Source of the DNA: Microbacterium enclense
GTDB lineage: Bacteria > Actinomycetota > Actinomycetes > Actinomycetales > Microbacteriaceae
Assembly (NCBI RefSeq): GCF_001456955.1
Contig: NZ_KQ758469.1
Location: 64,926 to 128,925 of the forward strand
Direction: 5' to 3'
DNA length: 64,000 nt
The stretch's first letter is position 1, and every line of letters begins with the position of its first letter. Under the pieces are notes generated by a model. It ran no database searches, had not been told where the DNA came from, and worked only from the letters and a program-made list of their open reading frames with translations. This document shows, piece by piece, positions 18,732-27,841 of the stretch. A program made the position numbers and the translations under genes.

Positions 18732-18817
18732 GTGCACAACGGCAGGCGGCACCGCCGACACGCCGACACCGGATGCCACCACCCCGGCGCGTCGCAGAAA
18801 CCCCCGCCGTTGTGCAC
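18732..18817. repeat. GTGCACAACGGC palindromic element, copy 2
   Basis: GTGCACAACGGC at 18732-18743 is mirrored by GCCGTTGTGCAC at 18806-18817. The length and the right half match the element at 13928-14013. It fills most of the 239-base gap before the glycosyltransferase pair. I see no gene here. Confidence 0.85.
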
Positions 18818-18932
18818 GCGGCATCACCCCGGCGCGACCCGGACGCCGTGGCAACGGAGTCCATCGCCCCAACGTCGTAGTTGGAGCCACGGCCCCACCG
18901 CGGGGCACCGACCTCAGCCGCAGCGCCGAGTC

Positions 18933-20303
18933 TCAGCGCCCGGCGGCGACCGCCCGGCGGTAGACGTCGACCATGGCGGCGGTGCGGGACGACTGGCGGA
19001 AGCGTTCCGCGATCGACGCGTCCGGTTCGACCGGGGTGCCGGCGGCGATGTCGGCCGCCGCGCGGCGCAGCGCGTTCGCGAGGGCTGGGACGGTGGCATC
19101 CGTCACCCTCCACGTTCCCGACCCGAGCTCGTCGGCGATGTCGGGGTCGCTCACCACCGCCGGCGTGCCGAGGGAGGCGGCCTCGAAGACGGTCATCCCC
19201 TGCGTCTCGAACCCGATCGAGGTCTGCACCACCGCGTCCGCATCCGCCAAGCGCCGGAGAGTCTCGGCGTACGGAAGTCGTCCAGAGAACGTCACGGTCG
19301 CCTTGGGCAATGCCCGCTCGATCAGTCGCCGCGCCGCCCGCAGCTGCGCTCCCCCGCCGACGATCTCGACCTCCGCGTCGATTCCCGACGCGATGACGGC
19401 CTCCACAAATGGAAGCAGGCGCTTTTCGGGACTCATCCGTCCGAGCCAGATGAATCGCGGCCGGCCCGGCCGGCGCACGGACGACCCCGCGCCGAGCGCG
19501 GCATCGAGCACGTCGTCGTCGATGCCGTTCCAGATCACGTCGACGGCGGATGCGACCCCGTGCTCCTCGAGGCGGCGTGCGAAATGTGACGAGGGTGCCG
19601 TGACGGCGTGGGAGAGGGCGGCGAGGCGGCGCAGGTAGGCCCAGCCGTCCGCCGCGCTGCGACCCGAGGGGACAGCGGCCACTCGCCCGGCTCGTACTGA
19701 GGCGGGCTCCGCCCCGGCACCGCGCCCCGCCCCGGCACCGCGCCCCGCCCCGGCACCGCGCCCCGCCCCGGCACCGCGCCCCACAGGTCCGGCATCCCGC
19801 GACCGCGCCGCCCCGGCGGCATCCGGAACAACGTCCCGCGACGGTGCAGTGCCGCGCAACGCGCGCCGCGCCCACGCGTTCAGCACCCGCAGCACGAGCC
19901 CGGGGAACGGCGCCGTCGCCTCGATGCCGACGTCGACCCGGTTGTGCATGGTGTGCACGACCGGAAGACCGTGACGGGCCGCGTAGCGATGGCCGATGAA
20001 GGCGCCCCAGAAGTCGGCCTGCACGTGCACCACGTCGACGGGGAGCCGCGCACCCATCTGCGCGTCGACGAAGCGGTCGGTGCGTGCTCCCGGCCAGGTG
20101 AGCGCGTACTCGCGGTCGGGCGTGATCGCGATCGAGGGGAGGTCGAGGTAGGCGGCGTCGTCGGGCGCGTCGCGATGCAATCGGGGAGCCACGATGGTGA
20201 CCACGTGGCCCGCGCGCTCGAGGAACCGCTTCTGCAGCCGCATCGACACCTGCGCACCGCCGAGCGACTCGAGGTGCTGGTCGGCGAACATGACGACGTG
20301 CAC
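18933..20303 (-). CDS. GT4 glycosyltransferase with repeat-bearing insert
   Basis: This is a 456-residue GT-B fold (family 4) glycosyltransferase, probably acting at the membrane on a glycolipid or envelope glycan. The N-terminal domain starts HVVMFADQHLESLGGAQ (GGAQ is the typical acceptor-side Gly loop). The C-terminal domain has FIWLGRMSPEKRL, VEIVGGG, VVQTSIGFETQGMTVFEA (the EX7E-type region) and GTPAVVSD. Between them, about residues 150-215, lies an Ala/Gly/Arg-rich insert containing four GRGAGA-like repeats from an 18-base DNA repeat. The start is a GTG, four bases after the stop of the second GT4 gene. Confidence 0.88.
   Translation of the reverse strand: MHVVMFADQHLESLGGAQVSMRLQKRFLERAGHVVTIVAPRLHRDAPDDAAYLDLPSIAITPDREYALTWPGARTDRFVDAQMGARLPVDVVHVQADFWGAFIGHRYAARHGLPVVHTMHNRVDVGIEATAPFPGLVLRVLNAWARRALRGTAPSRDVVPDAAGAARSRDAGPVGRGAGAGRGAGAGRGAGAGRGAGAEPASVRAGRVAAVPSGRSAADGWAYLRRLAALSHAVTAPSSHFARRLEEHGVASAVDVIWNGIDDDVLDAALGAGSSVRRPGRPRFIWLGRMSPEKRLLPFVEAVIASGIDAEVEIVGGGAQLRAARRLIERALPKATVTFSGRLPYAETLRRLADADAVVQTSIGFETQGMTVFEAASLGTPAVVSDPDIADELGSGTWRVTDATVPALANALRRAAADIAAGTPVEPDASIAERFRQSSRTAAMVDVYRRAVAAGR
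19711..19782. repeat. four perfect 18-base repeats inside the GT4 gene
   Basis: The unit GCCCCGGCACCGCGCCCC is repeated exactly four times at 19711-19728, 19729-19746, 19747-19764 and 19765-19782. Being a multiple of three, it keeps the frame and encodes four GRGAGA-type hexapeptides at about residues 175-198. The perfect identity suggests recent or ongoing slippage. Confidence 0.97.
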
Positions 20304-20307
20304 GCGA

Positions 20308-21720
20308 TTACTCCGGCAGGGGTCGCCCGCGGTAGAGCGCCTCGAACGTGTCGAGGGTGCGGGTGATGTCGTGCACGGCGACCTCGTCGAGCGACGCCTG
20401 CTGCATTCGCAGCCTCTCCTCGGGGGAGGCGGTCAGCACGTCGGTGACGCGCGCGGCGAGCTCTTCGGCGTCGCCCGGCTCGAAGAGGTAGCCGTTCTCG
20501 CCGTGGTGCACGAGGTGCGGGAGCGCGACGGCGTTCGCGGCCACGATGGGGAGTCCGGATGCCATGGCCTCCATCGTCGCGATCGACTGGAGCTCGGCGA
20601 TCGAGGCGATGACGAAGACACTCGCCCGCGAGTAGAGCGTGCGCAGATCGTCCTCGGAGGCGTGGCCGTGGAACGTGACGCGACCGGCCACGCCGAGCTG
20701 CTGGGCGAGCGCCTCGAGCTTGGCCCGCTGGTCGCCGCCCCCGACGACGTCGAAGGTGACGTCGAGGGACGGGTCGAGCTGGGCGAGCGCCCGGAGCACG
20801 ACGTCGATGTGCTTCTCGGTCGTCAGACGGCCGACGAACAGCAGCCGGTTCTTGTCACGCGGAGTGAGGTCGGGTCGGTAGTTGGTGCGGTCGATGCCGC
20901 ACGAGATGGGGATGACGCCCGAGATGTCGATCGTCTTCTCGAGGAAGTCGGCGGCCCGGCGGGTCGGCGTGGTGACGGCCCGGGTCATCTTGAACGTGCG
21001 CTCGGCGTCGGCCCACGCGAGCTTCACGAAGATGCGGTCGAGGAAATCGGGGAGCGTGGTGAAGTCGAGGATGTTCTCGGCCATCACGTGATTGGTGGCG
21101 ATGACGGGGATGCCACGCTTACGGGCCTCGCGCGTGAGTCCGCGGCCGATGACGATGTGCGACTGGATGTGCACCACGTCGGGCTTGACCTCGTCGAGCA
21201 CGATGCGCGCGTAATGCTTCGAGCGCCAGGGGAGCACGTAGGTGATCCAGTCGTGCGGGCGGAAGCGGAACGCGGGGAGTCGGTGCACCGTCATGGGCTG
21301 CCCCTCGACCGTCTCGGTCGCGGTGCCGCCGTTCTGGTGGCCGATGCTGGGCGCGGCGACGTGCACGTCGTGGCCGCGCGCGACGAGACCGGCGGCCAGC
21401 CGCTCGGCGAAGCGGGCGGCGCCGTTGACGTGCGGCAGGAAGGTGTCGGCGCCGATGAGGATGCGCAGGGGCCGGTCTCCGGACGGGGAAGCCGCGGCAT
21501 CGGCGGAGGCGGACGGCGCCGGCGCGGCGGGCTCGACCGGCGGGGTGAGCGCCGGCGCGGCGGACTCAGCTGAGGAGGTGGGCGCCGCGGCCGTGGGCTC
21601 CGCCGAAACGGAGGATGCCGCGGCCGTGGGCTCCGCCGAGGCGGAGGGGGCGGCGGCTGTGGCCGGTTCGGCCGGGGCGCCGGTCGCGGGATGGTCGGCG
21701 GGCGTCGCAGGAGTGGTCAC
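20308..21720 (-). CDS. GT4 glycosyltransferase (PimB/MgtA-like)
   Basis: This is a 470-residue GT-B glycosyltransferase. Residues 1-80 are an Ala/Pro/Ser/Thr/Glu-rich low-complexity leader with repeated SAEPTAAA-like pieces. The enzyme proper starts LRILIGADTFLPHVNGAARF and continues with DVVHIQSHIVIGRGL, FVGRLTTEKHIDVVLRAL, FDVVGGGD and ELQSIATMEAMASGLPIVAA (E-x7-E). This pattern is closest to actinobacterial mannosyltransferases of the PimB/MgtA type. It is four bases upstream of the second GT4 gene, so both probably act in one envelope glycolipid pathway. The GTG start lacks a clear ribosome site, so an internal start after the leader is possible. Confidence 0.88.
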   Translation of the reverse strand: MTTPATPADHPATGAPAEPATAAAPSASAEPTAAASSVSAEPTAAAPTSSAESAAPALTPPVEPAAPAPSASADAAASPSGDRPLRILIGADTFLPHVNGAARFAERLAAGLVARGHDVHVAAPSIGHQNGGTATETVEGQPMTVHRLPAFRFRPHDWITYVLPWRSKHYARIVLDEVKPDVVHIQSHIVIGRGLTREARKRGIPVIATNHVMAENILDFTTLPDFLDRIFVKLAWADAERTFKMTRAVTTPTRRAADFLEKTIDISGVIPISCGIDRTNYRPDLTPRDKNRLLFVGRLTTEKHIDVVLRALAQLDPSLDVTFDVVGGGDQRAKLEALAQQLGVAGRVTFHGHASEDDLRTLYSRASVFVIASIAELQSIATMEAMASGLPIVAANAVALPHLVHHGENGYLFEPGDAEELAARVTDVLTASPEERLRMQQASLDEVAVHDITRTLDTFEALYRGRPLPE

Positions 21721-22104
21721 GTACGGTGAGGCCTATCTGTGCGGCGGGCGGTTCGCGCGGTGCGGGTCGTGCGCCCGTCCACCCTACCCGAGCGGGTTTT
21801 GCGACCCCGGGAAGCATCCCCAGGGTGCGTTGCACCCCGGCCGGCTGCGGGCGGTGACGGCCGCCGCGGGTGGCCTTGGCCTTCGAGCGGGGCCGCTCCC
21901 CGCTGCGGTCGGCGCGGCGCCGGGCGGTGTACGCCCCCCTGCCGCGGGTGGCGCGGTCGCCGGGTGGTGTACGCCCCCTGCGGCGGGTGGCGCTGGCGCC
22001 GGGAGGCGCCCGCTGCGACGCGGATCACCCGCCCGGAAATGCAGCACACGCGCCGAAGGCGTCTCGGCCCGGCCAGGTTCGTGAGGACCGCTCGTGACTT
22101 CAGG
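21721..22104. other. intergenic region before the repeat triplet
   Basis: About 380 bases without a convincing gene. It should hold the promoter of the glycosyltransferase pair. I see short GC-rich direct repeats (GCCGGGTGGTGTACGCCCCC near 21920 and a shorter, similar piece near 21957) but no assignable promoter. Confidence 0.4.
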
Positions 22105-22469
22105 TTTGGGGCGGACTCCGCCACTTGGGGCAGGAATTTCCCGCCCCGGAGTGCGGAATCCGCCCCAAACCCGCCCGCGCCCAACCACGCGCCGCCGAGT
22201 CTGAGCGCCCCCAGAACGACAAACCGCTCGTGACCCCGCAATCTGGGGCAGGATCCGCCACTTGGGGCGAAAACCGCCCGCCCCAAAGTGCGGAACCCGC
22301 CCCAAACGGGCGGCCCACCCCGAACGTCGCACGGGCGGCACCGATCACGGCGACGCCCGGCCGCGGCCGACCACGCACCAGCGAACCGCTCGTGCCCCCG
22401 CAATTTGGGGCAGGATCCGCCACTTGAGGCAGAAACCGCCCGCCCCAAAGTGCGGAATCCGCCCCAAAC
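22105..22469. repeat. three copies of a TTGGGGC palindromic repeat
   Basis: Copies at 22105-22169, 22241-22307 and 22402-22469 each run from (T)TTGGGGCGGA or ATCTGGGGCA, through a CCGCCACTTGGGGC centre and CCGCCCC, to GCGGAATCCGCCCCAAAC or close variants. Each is preceded by CCGCTCGTG, giving direct repeats of about 85 bases. Each copy can fold as nested stems (TTGGGGC/GCCCCAA). Relatives lie at 31684-31749, 51655-51739 and 51826-51890. No gene is present in the segment. Confidence 0.92.
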
Positions 22470-22570
22470 GGGAGGCCCGCCCCCGGACGCCGTGGTGAGC
22501 GACACCGGGCACGACGAAGCCCGCTCGGCGCGAGGGCGAGCGGGCTTCAGATCGCGGCGGCGGGCCGGAG

Positions 22571-24742
22571 CTACCCCTTCCCCTCCAGACGGGGGTCGGG
22601 CGTGGGCGCACCGTGGGCCGGGCGCGGCGGACCGTCGGTGCCCGCGGGGGCTCGAACGTCGGATGCCGCCGCCGCGAACGTCGACACCACTTCGGCGTCG
22701 TCGGTCGCCGGTGCGCGCTCAGGGTCGGCGGCCGACGACGGGTCGGCGACGTCGAGGTCGGCTGCGGCCTGCTCGAACTGCGAGCGGTACAGGCGGTAGT
22801 ACGCCCCCTCGGCGGCGATGAGCTGCTCGTGCGTGCCCTTCTCGACGATGTCGCCGTGCTCCATGACGAGGATCAGGTCGGCATCGCGGATGGTTGACAG
22901 GCGATGCGCGATGACGAACGACGTGCGCCCCTCGCGGAGCGCGGCCATCGCCTGCTGCAGCAGCAACTCGGTGCGGGTGTCGACCGACGACGTCGCCTCG
23001 TCGAGGATCAGCACCGACGGGCGGGCGACGAACGCGCGCGCGATGGTGATGAGCTGCCTCTCTCCGGCCGAGACGTTCGCGGCGTCTTCGTCGAGCACGG
23101 TGTCGTAGCCCTCGGGCAGTGAGTGCACGAACTGGTCGACGCGCGTGGCGACGGCGGCCTCCGCGATCTCGTCGTCGGTGGCGCTCTCGCGGCCGTAGCG
23201 GATGTTGTCGCGGATGGAACCGGCGAACAGCCACGGGTCTTGCAGCACCATGCCGGTGCGGGAGCGCACGTCGTCGCGGCGGAGGTCGGCGATGTTCTGC
23301 CCGTCGAGCAGAATTCGACCGCCGTCGAGCTCGTAGAACCGCATGATGAGGTTGACCAGCGTGGTCTTCCCCGCGCCGGTGGGACCGACGATCGCGACCG
23401 TTTGGCCGGGCTCGACGCGGAACGACAGGTCGGTGATGAGCGGCCGCTCCGGTGTGTAGGCGAAGCGGACGTTCTCGAACTCGATCACGCCGCGGCCCTC
23501 GACGTGGGCGGGGGCGTCGGCGGCATCCGGATCCTGCTCGTCGGCGTCGAGCAGGGCGAAGACGCGCTCCGCCGACGCCGTGCCCGATTGCACCACTGCG
23601 GCCATACCGCCGAGCTGCGACAGCGGCTGGGTGAACTGCTGCGAGTACTGGATGAAGGCCTGCACGTCGCCGAGGCGCAACTGGCCGCCGGCGACCATCA
23701 GCCCGCCGAGCACGGCGATGCCGACGTAGGTCAGGTTTCCGACGAACATCATGCCCGGCATGATCATGCCGGAGAGGAACTGCGCCTTGAAGCTCGCCTG
23801 GAAGAGCTCCTCGTTCTCGATCTCGAACTTGTCGCGGGCGTCTTTCTCGCGGCCGTACACCTTGACCAGGGCGTGGCCCGAGAAGGACTCCTCGACCCGG
23901 GCGTTCAGCCGACCGACCTTCTTCCACTGCTCGCCGAAGGCCTTCTGCGACTTCGGGCCGATGACACCGAAGATCACGGCCATGAGGGGGAGGGAGACGA
24001 GGGCGACCAGTGCGAGCTGCCACGAGATCGTGAACATCATGATGAGCACGCCCACGACGGTGAGCACCGACGTCAGCGCACTCGAGAGCGACTGCTGCAT
24101 CGTCTGCGTGATGTTGTCGATGTCATTCGTGACGCGCGAGATCAGCTCACCGCGCTGCACCTTGTCGAAGTACGACAGCGGCAGGCGGTTGATCTTCGCC
24201 TCGACGTCTTCGCGCAGGCGCCACATGGTGCGCACCATGATCACGTTGATGACGTAGCCCTGGATCCACGACAGCAGCGACGAGCCCACGTAGATCGCGA
24301 GCACCGCCACCACGACCAGGCGCAGGGCGTCGAAGTCGATCCCCGCGCCGACGGAGAAGTTGTTCATCGCGCCCACGATGTTGGCGATGTCGCCCTGCCC
24401 CGCCGCCCGCAGGGCCTCGACCACCTCGGCCTGCGAGGTGCCGGCGGGGAACTGCTCGGCCAATCCCTTCGAGACGACACCCTCGAAGATGATGTTGGTC
24501 GCATCGCCCAGCACGCGCGGCGCGAGCACCGCGAGCACGACGCCGAGGGCGCCCAGCACCGAGACGAACGTGAAGGCGGCCGCGTAGGGGCGCAGCAGTC
24601 CGATCAACCGTCGGAAACTGCGCCCGAAGTCGGACGCCTTGCCGGGCGCGACGCTGTCCCAGTCTCCGGAGTTCAGCCGGGCCTGCTCGGCGAGCTCGAG
24701 TTCGGCCCGCTCTTCTTCGGTCAGCGTGTCAGTGGTGCTCAT
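22571..24742 (-). CDS. ABC exporter half, catalytically competent subunit
   Basis: This is a 723-residue fused TMD-NBD exporter subunit. A cytoplasmic N-terminal segment precedes six predicted membrane helices (from about residue 55 to 390). An insert around 95-145 probably forms a periplasmic-side loop. The NBD has Walker A GPTGAGKTT, Walker B VLILDEATSSVD with the catalytic Glu, and the H-loop IAHRLST with His. The ABC signature is NVSAGERQ instead of LSGGQ. The Asp/Ala-rich C-terminal tail (about 660-723) is unconserved. The ATG overlaps the stop of the partner gene as ATGA. The motif pattern fits a heterodimeric multidrug-type exporter. Confidence 0.93.
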   Translation of the reverse strand: MSTTDTLTEEERAELELAEQARLNSGDWDSVAPGKASDFGRSFRRLIGLLRPYAAAFTFVSVLGALGVVLAVLAPRVLGDATNIIFEGVVSKGLAEQFPAGTSQAEVVEALRAAGQGDIANIVGAMNNFSVGAGIDFDALRLVVVAVLAIYVGSSLLSWIQGYVINVIMVRTMWRLREDVEAKINRLPLSYFDKVQRGELISRVTNDIDNITQTMQQSLSSALTSVLTVVGVLIMMFTISWQLALVALVSLPLMAVIFGVIGPKSQKAFGEQWKKVGRLNARVEESFSGHALVKVYGREKDARDKFEIENEELFQASFKAQFLSGMIMPGMMFVGNLTYVGIAVLGGLMVAGGQLRLGDVQAFIQYSQQFTQPLSQLGGMAAVVQSGTASAERVFALLDADEQDPDAADAPAHVEGRGVIEFENVRFAYTPERPLITDLSFRVEPGQTVAIVGPTGAGKTTLVNLIMRFYELDGGRILLDGQNIADLRRDDVRSRTGMVLQDPWLFAGSIRDNIRYGRESATDDEIAEAAVATRVDQFVHSLPEGYDTVLDEDAANVSAGERQLITIARAFVARPSVLILDEATSSVDTRTELLLQQAMAALREGRTSFVIAHRLSTIRDADLILVMEHGDIVEKGTHEQLIAAEGAYYRLYRSQFEQAAADLDVADPSSAADPERAPATDDAEVVSTFAAAASDVRAPAGTDGPPRPAHGAPTPDPRLEGKG

Positions 24743-26466
24743 GCCTCCACCCCCAGCTGCGATTCGACGATCTCGCGATAGGTGCTGCTCGTCTGCAGCA
24801 GTTCCTCGTGGGTGCCGACACCGGCCAGGCGACCCTCTTCGAGCACGACGATGCGGTCGGCCCCCGTGATTGTCGAGACGCGCTGGGCGACGACGATCTT
24901 GGTCACCTCGGGCAGTTCATGCCAGAGCGCCTGCCGGAGCCGCGCGTCGGTGGTGAGGTCGAGCGCCGAGAAGGAGTCGTCGAAGACCAGGACCGCCGGG
25001 CGATGCACGATCGCCCGCGCGATCGCCAGGCGCTGGCGCTGACCACCCGAGACGTTCGTTCCGCCCTGGGCGATGCGGGCGTCGAGCTGCCCGTCCATCG
25101 CCTCGACGAAATCTCGTCCCTGCGCGATCTCGAGGGCGCGCCAGAGTTCGTCGTCGGTGGCGTCTTCTCGCCCGAAGCGAAGATTGGATGCCACGGTGCC
25201 GCTGAACAGGAACGGGCGCTGCGGCACGAGCCCGATGCTCTTCCACAGCACGTCGAGGTCGGCCTCTCGCACGTCGACACCACCGACCCGCACGGTGCCG
25301 GCGGTCACGTCGAACAGGCGCGGGATGAGCGACACCAGGGTCGTCTTGCCCGAGCCGGTCGAGCCGACGATCGCGACCGTCTCACCCGGCCGTGCGGCGA
25401 AGCCGATGCCGGCGAGCACGGGCGACTCGGCGCCCGGATAGGCGAAGGCGACGTCGTCGAACTCGATGGATCCGCGCTCGGGGAATACGCTGACCGGGTT
25501 CACCGGGCGCTCCAGGGTCGAGTGGCTGTCGAGCACCTCGCCGATGCGCTCGGCCGAGACGGCGGCGCGGGGGATCATCACGGTCATGAAGCTCGCCATG
25601 AGCACGCCCATGAGGATCTGCGCGACGTACTGCATGAAGGCGAACAGCGTGCCGATCTGCACGCCGCCCTGATCGACCTGGATGCCGCCGAACCAGATGA
25701 CGCCGACCACGGTGACGTTGAGCACCAGCATCGCGAGGGGGAACAGCAGCACGAAAAGCGAGCCGACTTTGCGCCCGACGACCATGATGTCGGTGTTGGC
25801 CCCGCGGAAACGCTTCTCTTCGATGCGCTCGCGGACGAAGGCGCGCACCACTCGCACGCCCGTGAGCTGCTCGCGCATGATGCGGTTCACGGCGTCGAGC
25901 TTGGACTGGTAGCTGCGGAACAGCGGCACCATGCGGGCGATGATGAGCCCGGCCGCGATCAGCAGCGTGGGCACCGAGACGGCGATGAGCCAGCTGAGGC
26001 CCACGTCTTGCTGCAGCGCCATGAAGATGCCGCCGATCGCCAGCAGCGGCGCGCTGACGAGCATGGTCGCGCCCATCATCGCCAGCATCTGCACCTGCTG
26101 CACGTCGTTGGTGTTGCGGGTGATGAGCGACCCGGCGCCGAAGTGCGACAGCTCGCGCTCCGAGAAGCCGCTGACCTTCTCGAAGATGTCGCGGCGGATG
26201 TCGCGGCCCGCGGTCATCGCCGCACGCGCCGCGAAGTAGGTCGCGATGATGGATGCCGTGATCTGGCCGAGCGAGATGGCCAGCATGAGCGACCCCTGCG
26301 ACCAGATGAAGGCGGTGTCGCCGCGCGCGACCCCCTGGTCGATGATGTCGGCGTTCAGTCGGGGCAGGTAGAGCGAGGCCATGGCCGCCACGAACTGGAA
26401 CGCCAGCAGAGCGACGAGCAGCCACCGGTACCGGGAGAGGTAGCGGATGAGGATCTTGCCGAGCAC
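24739..26466 (-). CDS. ABC exporter half, degenerate-site subunit
   Basis: This 575-residue TMD-NBD partner is translated just before the competent subunit. It begins VLGKILIRYLSRYRWLLVAL, has six membrane helices to about residue 310, and an NBD with Walker A GSTGSGKTT and a canonical SGGQ signature. However, Walker B reads VFDDSFSALD, with Asp near 497 replacing the catalytic Glu, and the switch residue is Gln near 528 (VAQRVST) instead of His. These substitutions are typical of TM287/LmrC-like degenerate halves. The GTG at 26466 has GGAGG upstream. Longer in-frame starts lack homology. Confidence 0.93.
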   Translation of the reverse strand: MLGKILIRYLSRYRWLLVALLAFQFVAAMASLYLPRLNADIIDQGVARGDTAFIWSQGSLMLAISLGQITASIIATYFAARAAMTAGRDIRRDIFEKVSGFSERELSHFGAGSLITRNTNDVQQVQMLAMMGATMLVSAPLLAIGGIFMALQQDVGLSWLIAVSVPTLLIAAGLIIARMVPLFRSYQSKLDAVNRIMREQLTGVRVVRAFVRERIEEKRFRGANTDIMVVGRKVGSLFVLLFPLAMLVLNVTVVGVIWFGGIQVDQGGVQIGTLFAFMQYVAQILMGVLMASFMTVMIPRAAVSAERIGEVLDSHSTLERPVNPVSVFPERGSIEFDDVAFAYPGAESPVLAGIGFAARPGETVAIVGSTGSGKTTLVSLIPRLFDVTAGTVRVGGVDVREADLDVLWKSIGLVPQRPFLFSGTVASNLRFGREDATDDELWRALEIAQGRDFVEAMDGQLDARIAQGGTNVSGGQRQRLAIARAIVHRPAVLVFDDSFSALDLTTDARLRQALWHELPEVTKIVVAQRVSTITGADRIVVLEEGRLAGVGTHEELLQTSSTYREIVESQLGVEA

Positions 26467-26635
26467 GGCACCTCCGAACGGTCGTGATGCGGTCGGGGTG
26501 GCCGCGGAGTACAGCCTTGCACCAACCTCCGACACCGGCGACCCCCTGCACGCACACCCCCGGTCGACGGCTGCCGCCGCCCCGCGCCGAGCCTCCGGCA
26601 TCCCCCTCACCTGCGCCGGATCGTAGGCTGAAGGC

Positions 26636-27230
26636 ATGTCCCGACTGCAGGCCGACGCCCCCGCCGACCTCTGGGTGCCCGTCACCGGCTCCCTCGGCCT
26701 GCGTGGCCGCCGCCACCGCAAGGCCGCGATCGGCATGCTGCTGAGCCAGGCCAATCAGGCGGCGGGAGCGGCCCCTCGCCCCGGCGGTGGCGCCTTCGCG
26801 TGGCTCCTGAGCCAGGCGACCCCGCTTCTGATGCGCCGGGCCGGCGGGCGCGTGCTCGTGTGGGTGTGGAAGAGCGACCCCGAACTGCTCGTCGTCATGG
26901 CTCAGCTGCAGGAGGCGACGCCGCAGGCGCGCACCGCGCGGGCAATGATGCCGATGGAGTACGACGACACCGAGTCGTTCCCCCAACCCCTTCCTCGGGG
27001 TCGGCGAGAAACTGGCCATGCCGCTGCCGAGCGACGCGCGCACGCCGCCGTTCGCGACCTACACGTGGGACGCCGGCTCCCACTTCGTCACGGTGACGGC
27101 CGTGTGCTCCGATCGGGAACGTTTCGGCACGGTGATCGGAGCGGTGGATGCCGTGGCGCGCACGGTTCGGGTGGTCGACGACCTGAAGCTCGGCGAGGTG
27201 CCGACGGTCCTGCGGATCAAGCCGGCCTGA
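26636..27230 (+). pseudogene. frameshifted conserved hypothetical gene
   Basis: The frame beginning MSRLQADAPADLWVPVTGSL runs well to about 26980. Codon bias and protein sense then switch to the +1 frame, which continues PNPFLGVGEKLAMPLPSDAR to the stop at 27230, ending VPTVLRIKPA. Removing one C from the five-C run at 26980-26984 restores one uninterrupted protein of about 198 residues. I do not recognise the family. The first part has hydrophobic runs such as GGAFAWLLSQATPLLMRRAG. The cause may be a real mutation, a sequencing error in a C-run, or recoding. The gene diverges from the ABC exporter operon. Confidence 0.8.
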
Positions 27231-27244
27231 GCGCCGCGGCATCC

Positions 27245-27269
27245 GGTCCCTTCGACAGGCTCAGGGACC
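27245..27269. repeat. CTTCGACAGGCTCA palindromic repeat, single hairpin
   Basis: A near-perfect palindrome, CCCTTCGACAGGCTCAGGG, with GGT/ACC extending the stem. It lies between the frameshifted gene and the converging hspR gene, where it could serve as a bidirectional terminator. Confidence 0.88.
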
Positions 27270-27329
27270 TCCGCTCCGCGAGCTCCGGGGCCCCAGGCGG
27301 TCACCCGCGGCATCCACCGGAGAACGTCG

Positions 27330-27767
27330 TCAGTCGCCGTGCATGTCGCGCGGGCGCCACAGCACGATGTCGGTGGCGCGGCGGACGCGAGCGCCGTGGC
27401 GGAGCGTCACGACCGAGCCGGTGGCACCGGCCGCGAAGACGCGGGCACCGGGACGAGACTGCCGCTCGATCGTGAGCTGACGCTCGAGGTCGTTGACGCG
27501 GCGTGCGAGGTCGTGCACCTGCTGCTCGAGGGTGAGCAGACGCGCGATGGCGGGCAGGCTCATGCCCTCGCCCGACAGACGCGCCACTTCGCGCAGCTGC
27601 TGCACGTGACGGCTGGAGTAGCGGCGCGACCCGCCCTGGGTGCGGGCGGGAACGACGAGACCGAGCCGGTCGTACTGCCGCAGCGTCTGCGGGTGCATGT
27701 TCGACAGCTCCGCCGCGGCGGCGATGGCGAAGATCGGAGCGTCTTCGTCGATCTCCCTCTCGGGCAC
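27330..27767 (-). CDS. hspR: heat-shock repressor HspR (MerR family)
   Basis: This is a 145-residue MerR-family repressor of heat-shock genes. The N-terminal winged helix has MHPQTLRQYDRLGLVVPARTQ and GGSRRYSSRHVQQLREVARL, typical of HspR. A coiled coil (LEQQVHDLARRVNDLERQL, about 80-98) serves dimerisation. HspR binds HAIR repeats and uses DnaK as corepressor in Streptomyces; HAIR-like sites lie upstream of dnaK and clpB in this window. It is the last gene of the dnaK operon, 74 bases after dnaJ. The GTG start follows GGGAGGAGAG. Confidence 0.95.
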   Translation of the reverse strand: MPEREIDEDAPIFAIAAAAELSNMHPQTLRQYDRLGLVVPARTQGGSRRYSSRHVQQLREVARLSGEGMSLPAIARLLTLEQQVHDLARRVNDLERQLTIERQSRPGARVFAAGATGSVVTLRHGARVRRATDIVLWRPRDMHGD

Positions 27768-27841
27768 GGTCTCTCCTCCCCTGGTGTCGGCGGCGGGGTC
27801 CCGGCATCCTGAATCCGGTTGCCGGGAACCCTGCTGCTGTT

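Noticed and set aside
17335..19875. A single long GlxA-type regulator with a 500-residue N-terminal extension
   Set aside because: The extension is opposite the glycosyltransferase gene and the small membrane protein gene, and a good ribosome site precedes the ATG at 18351.
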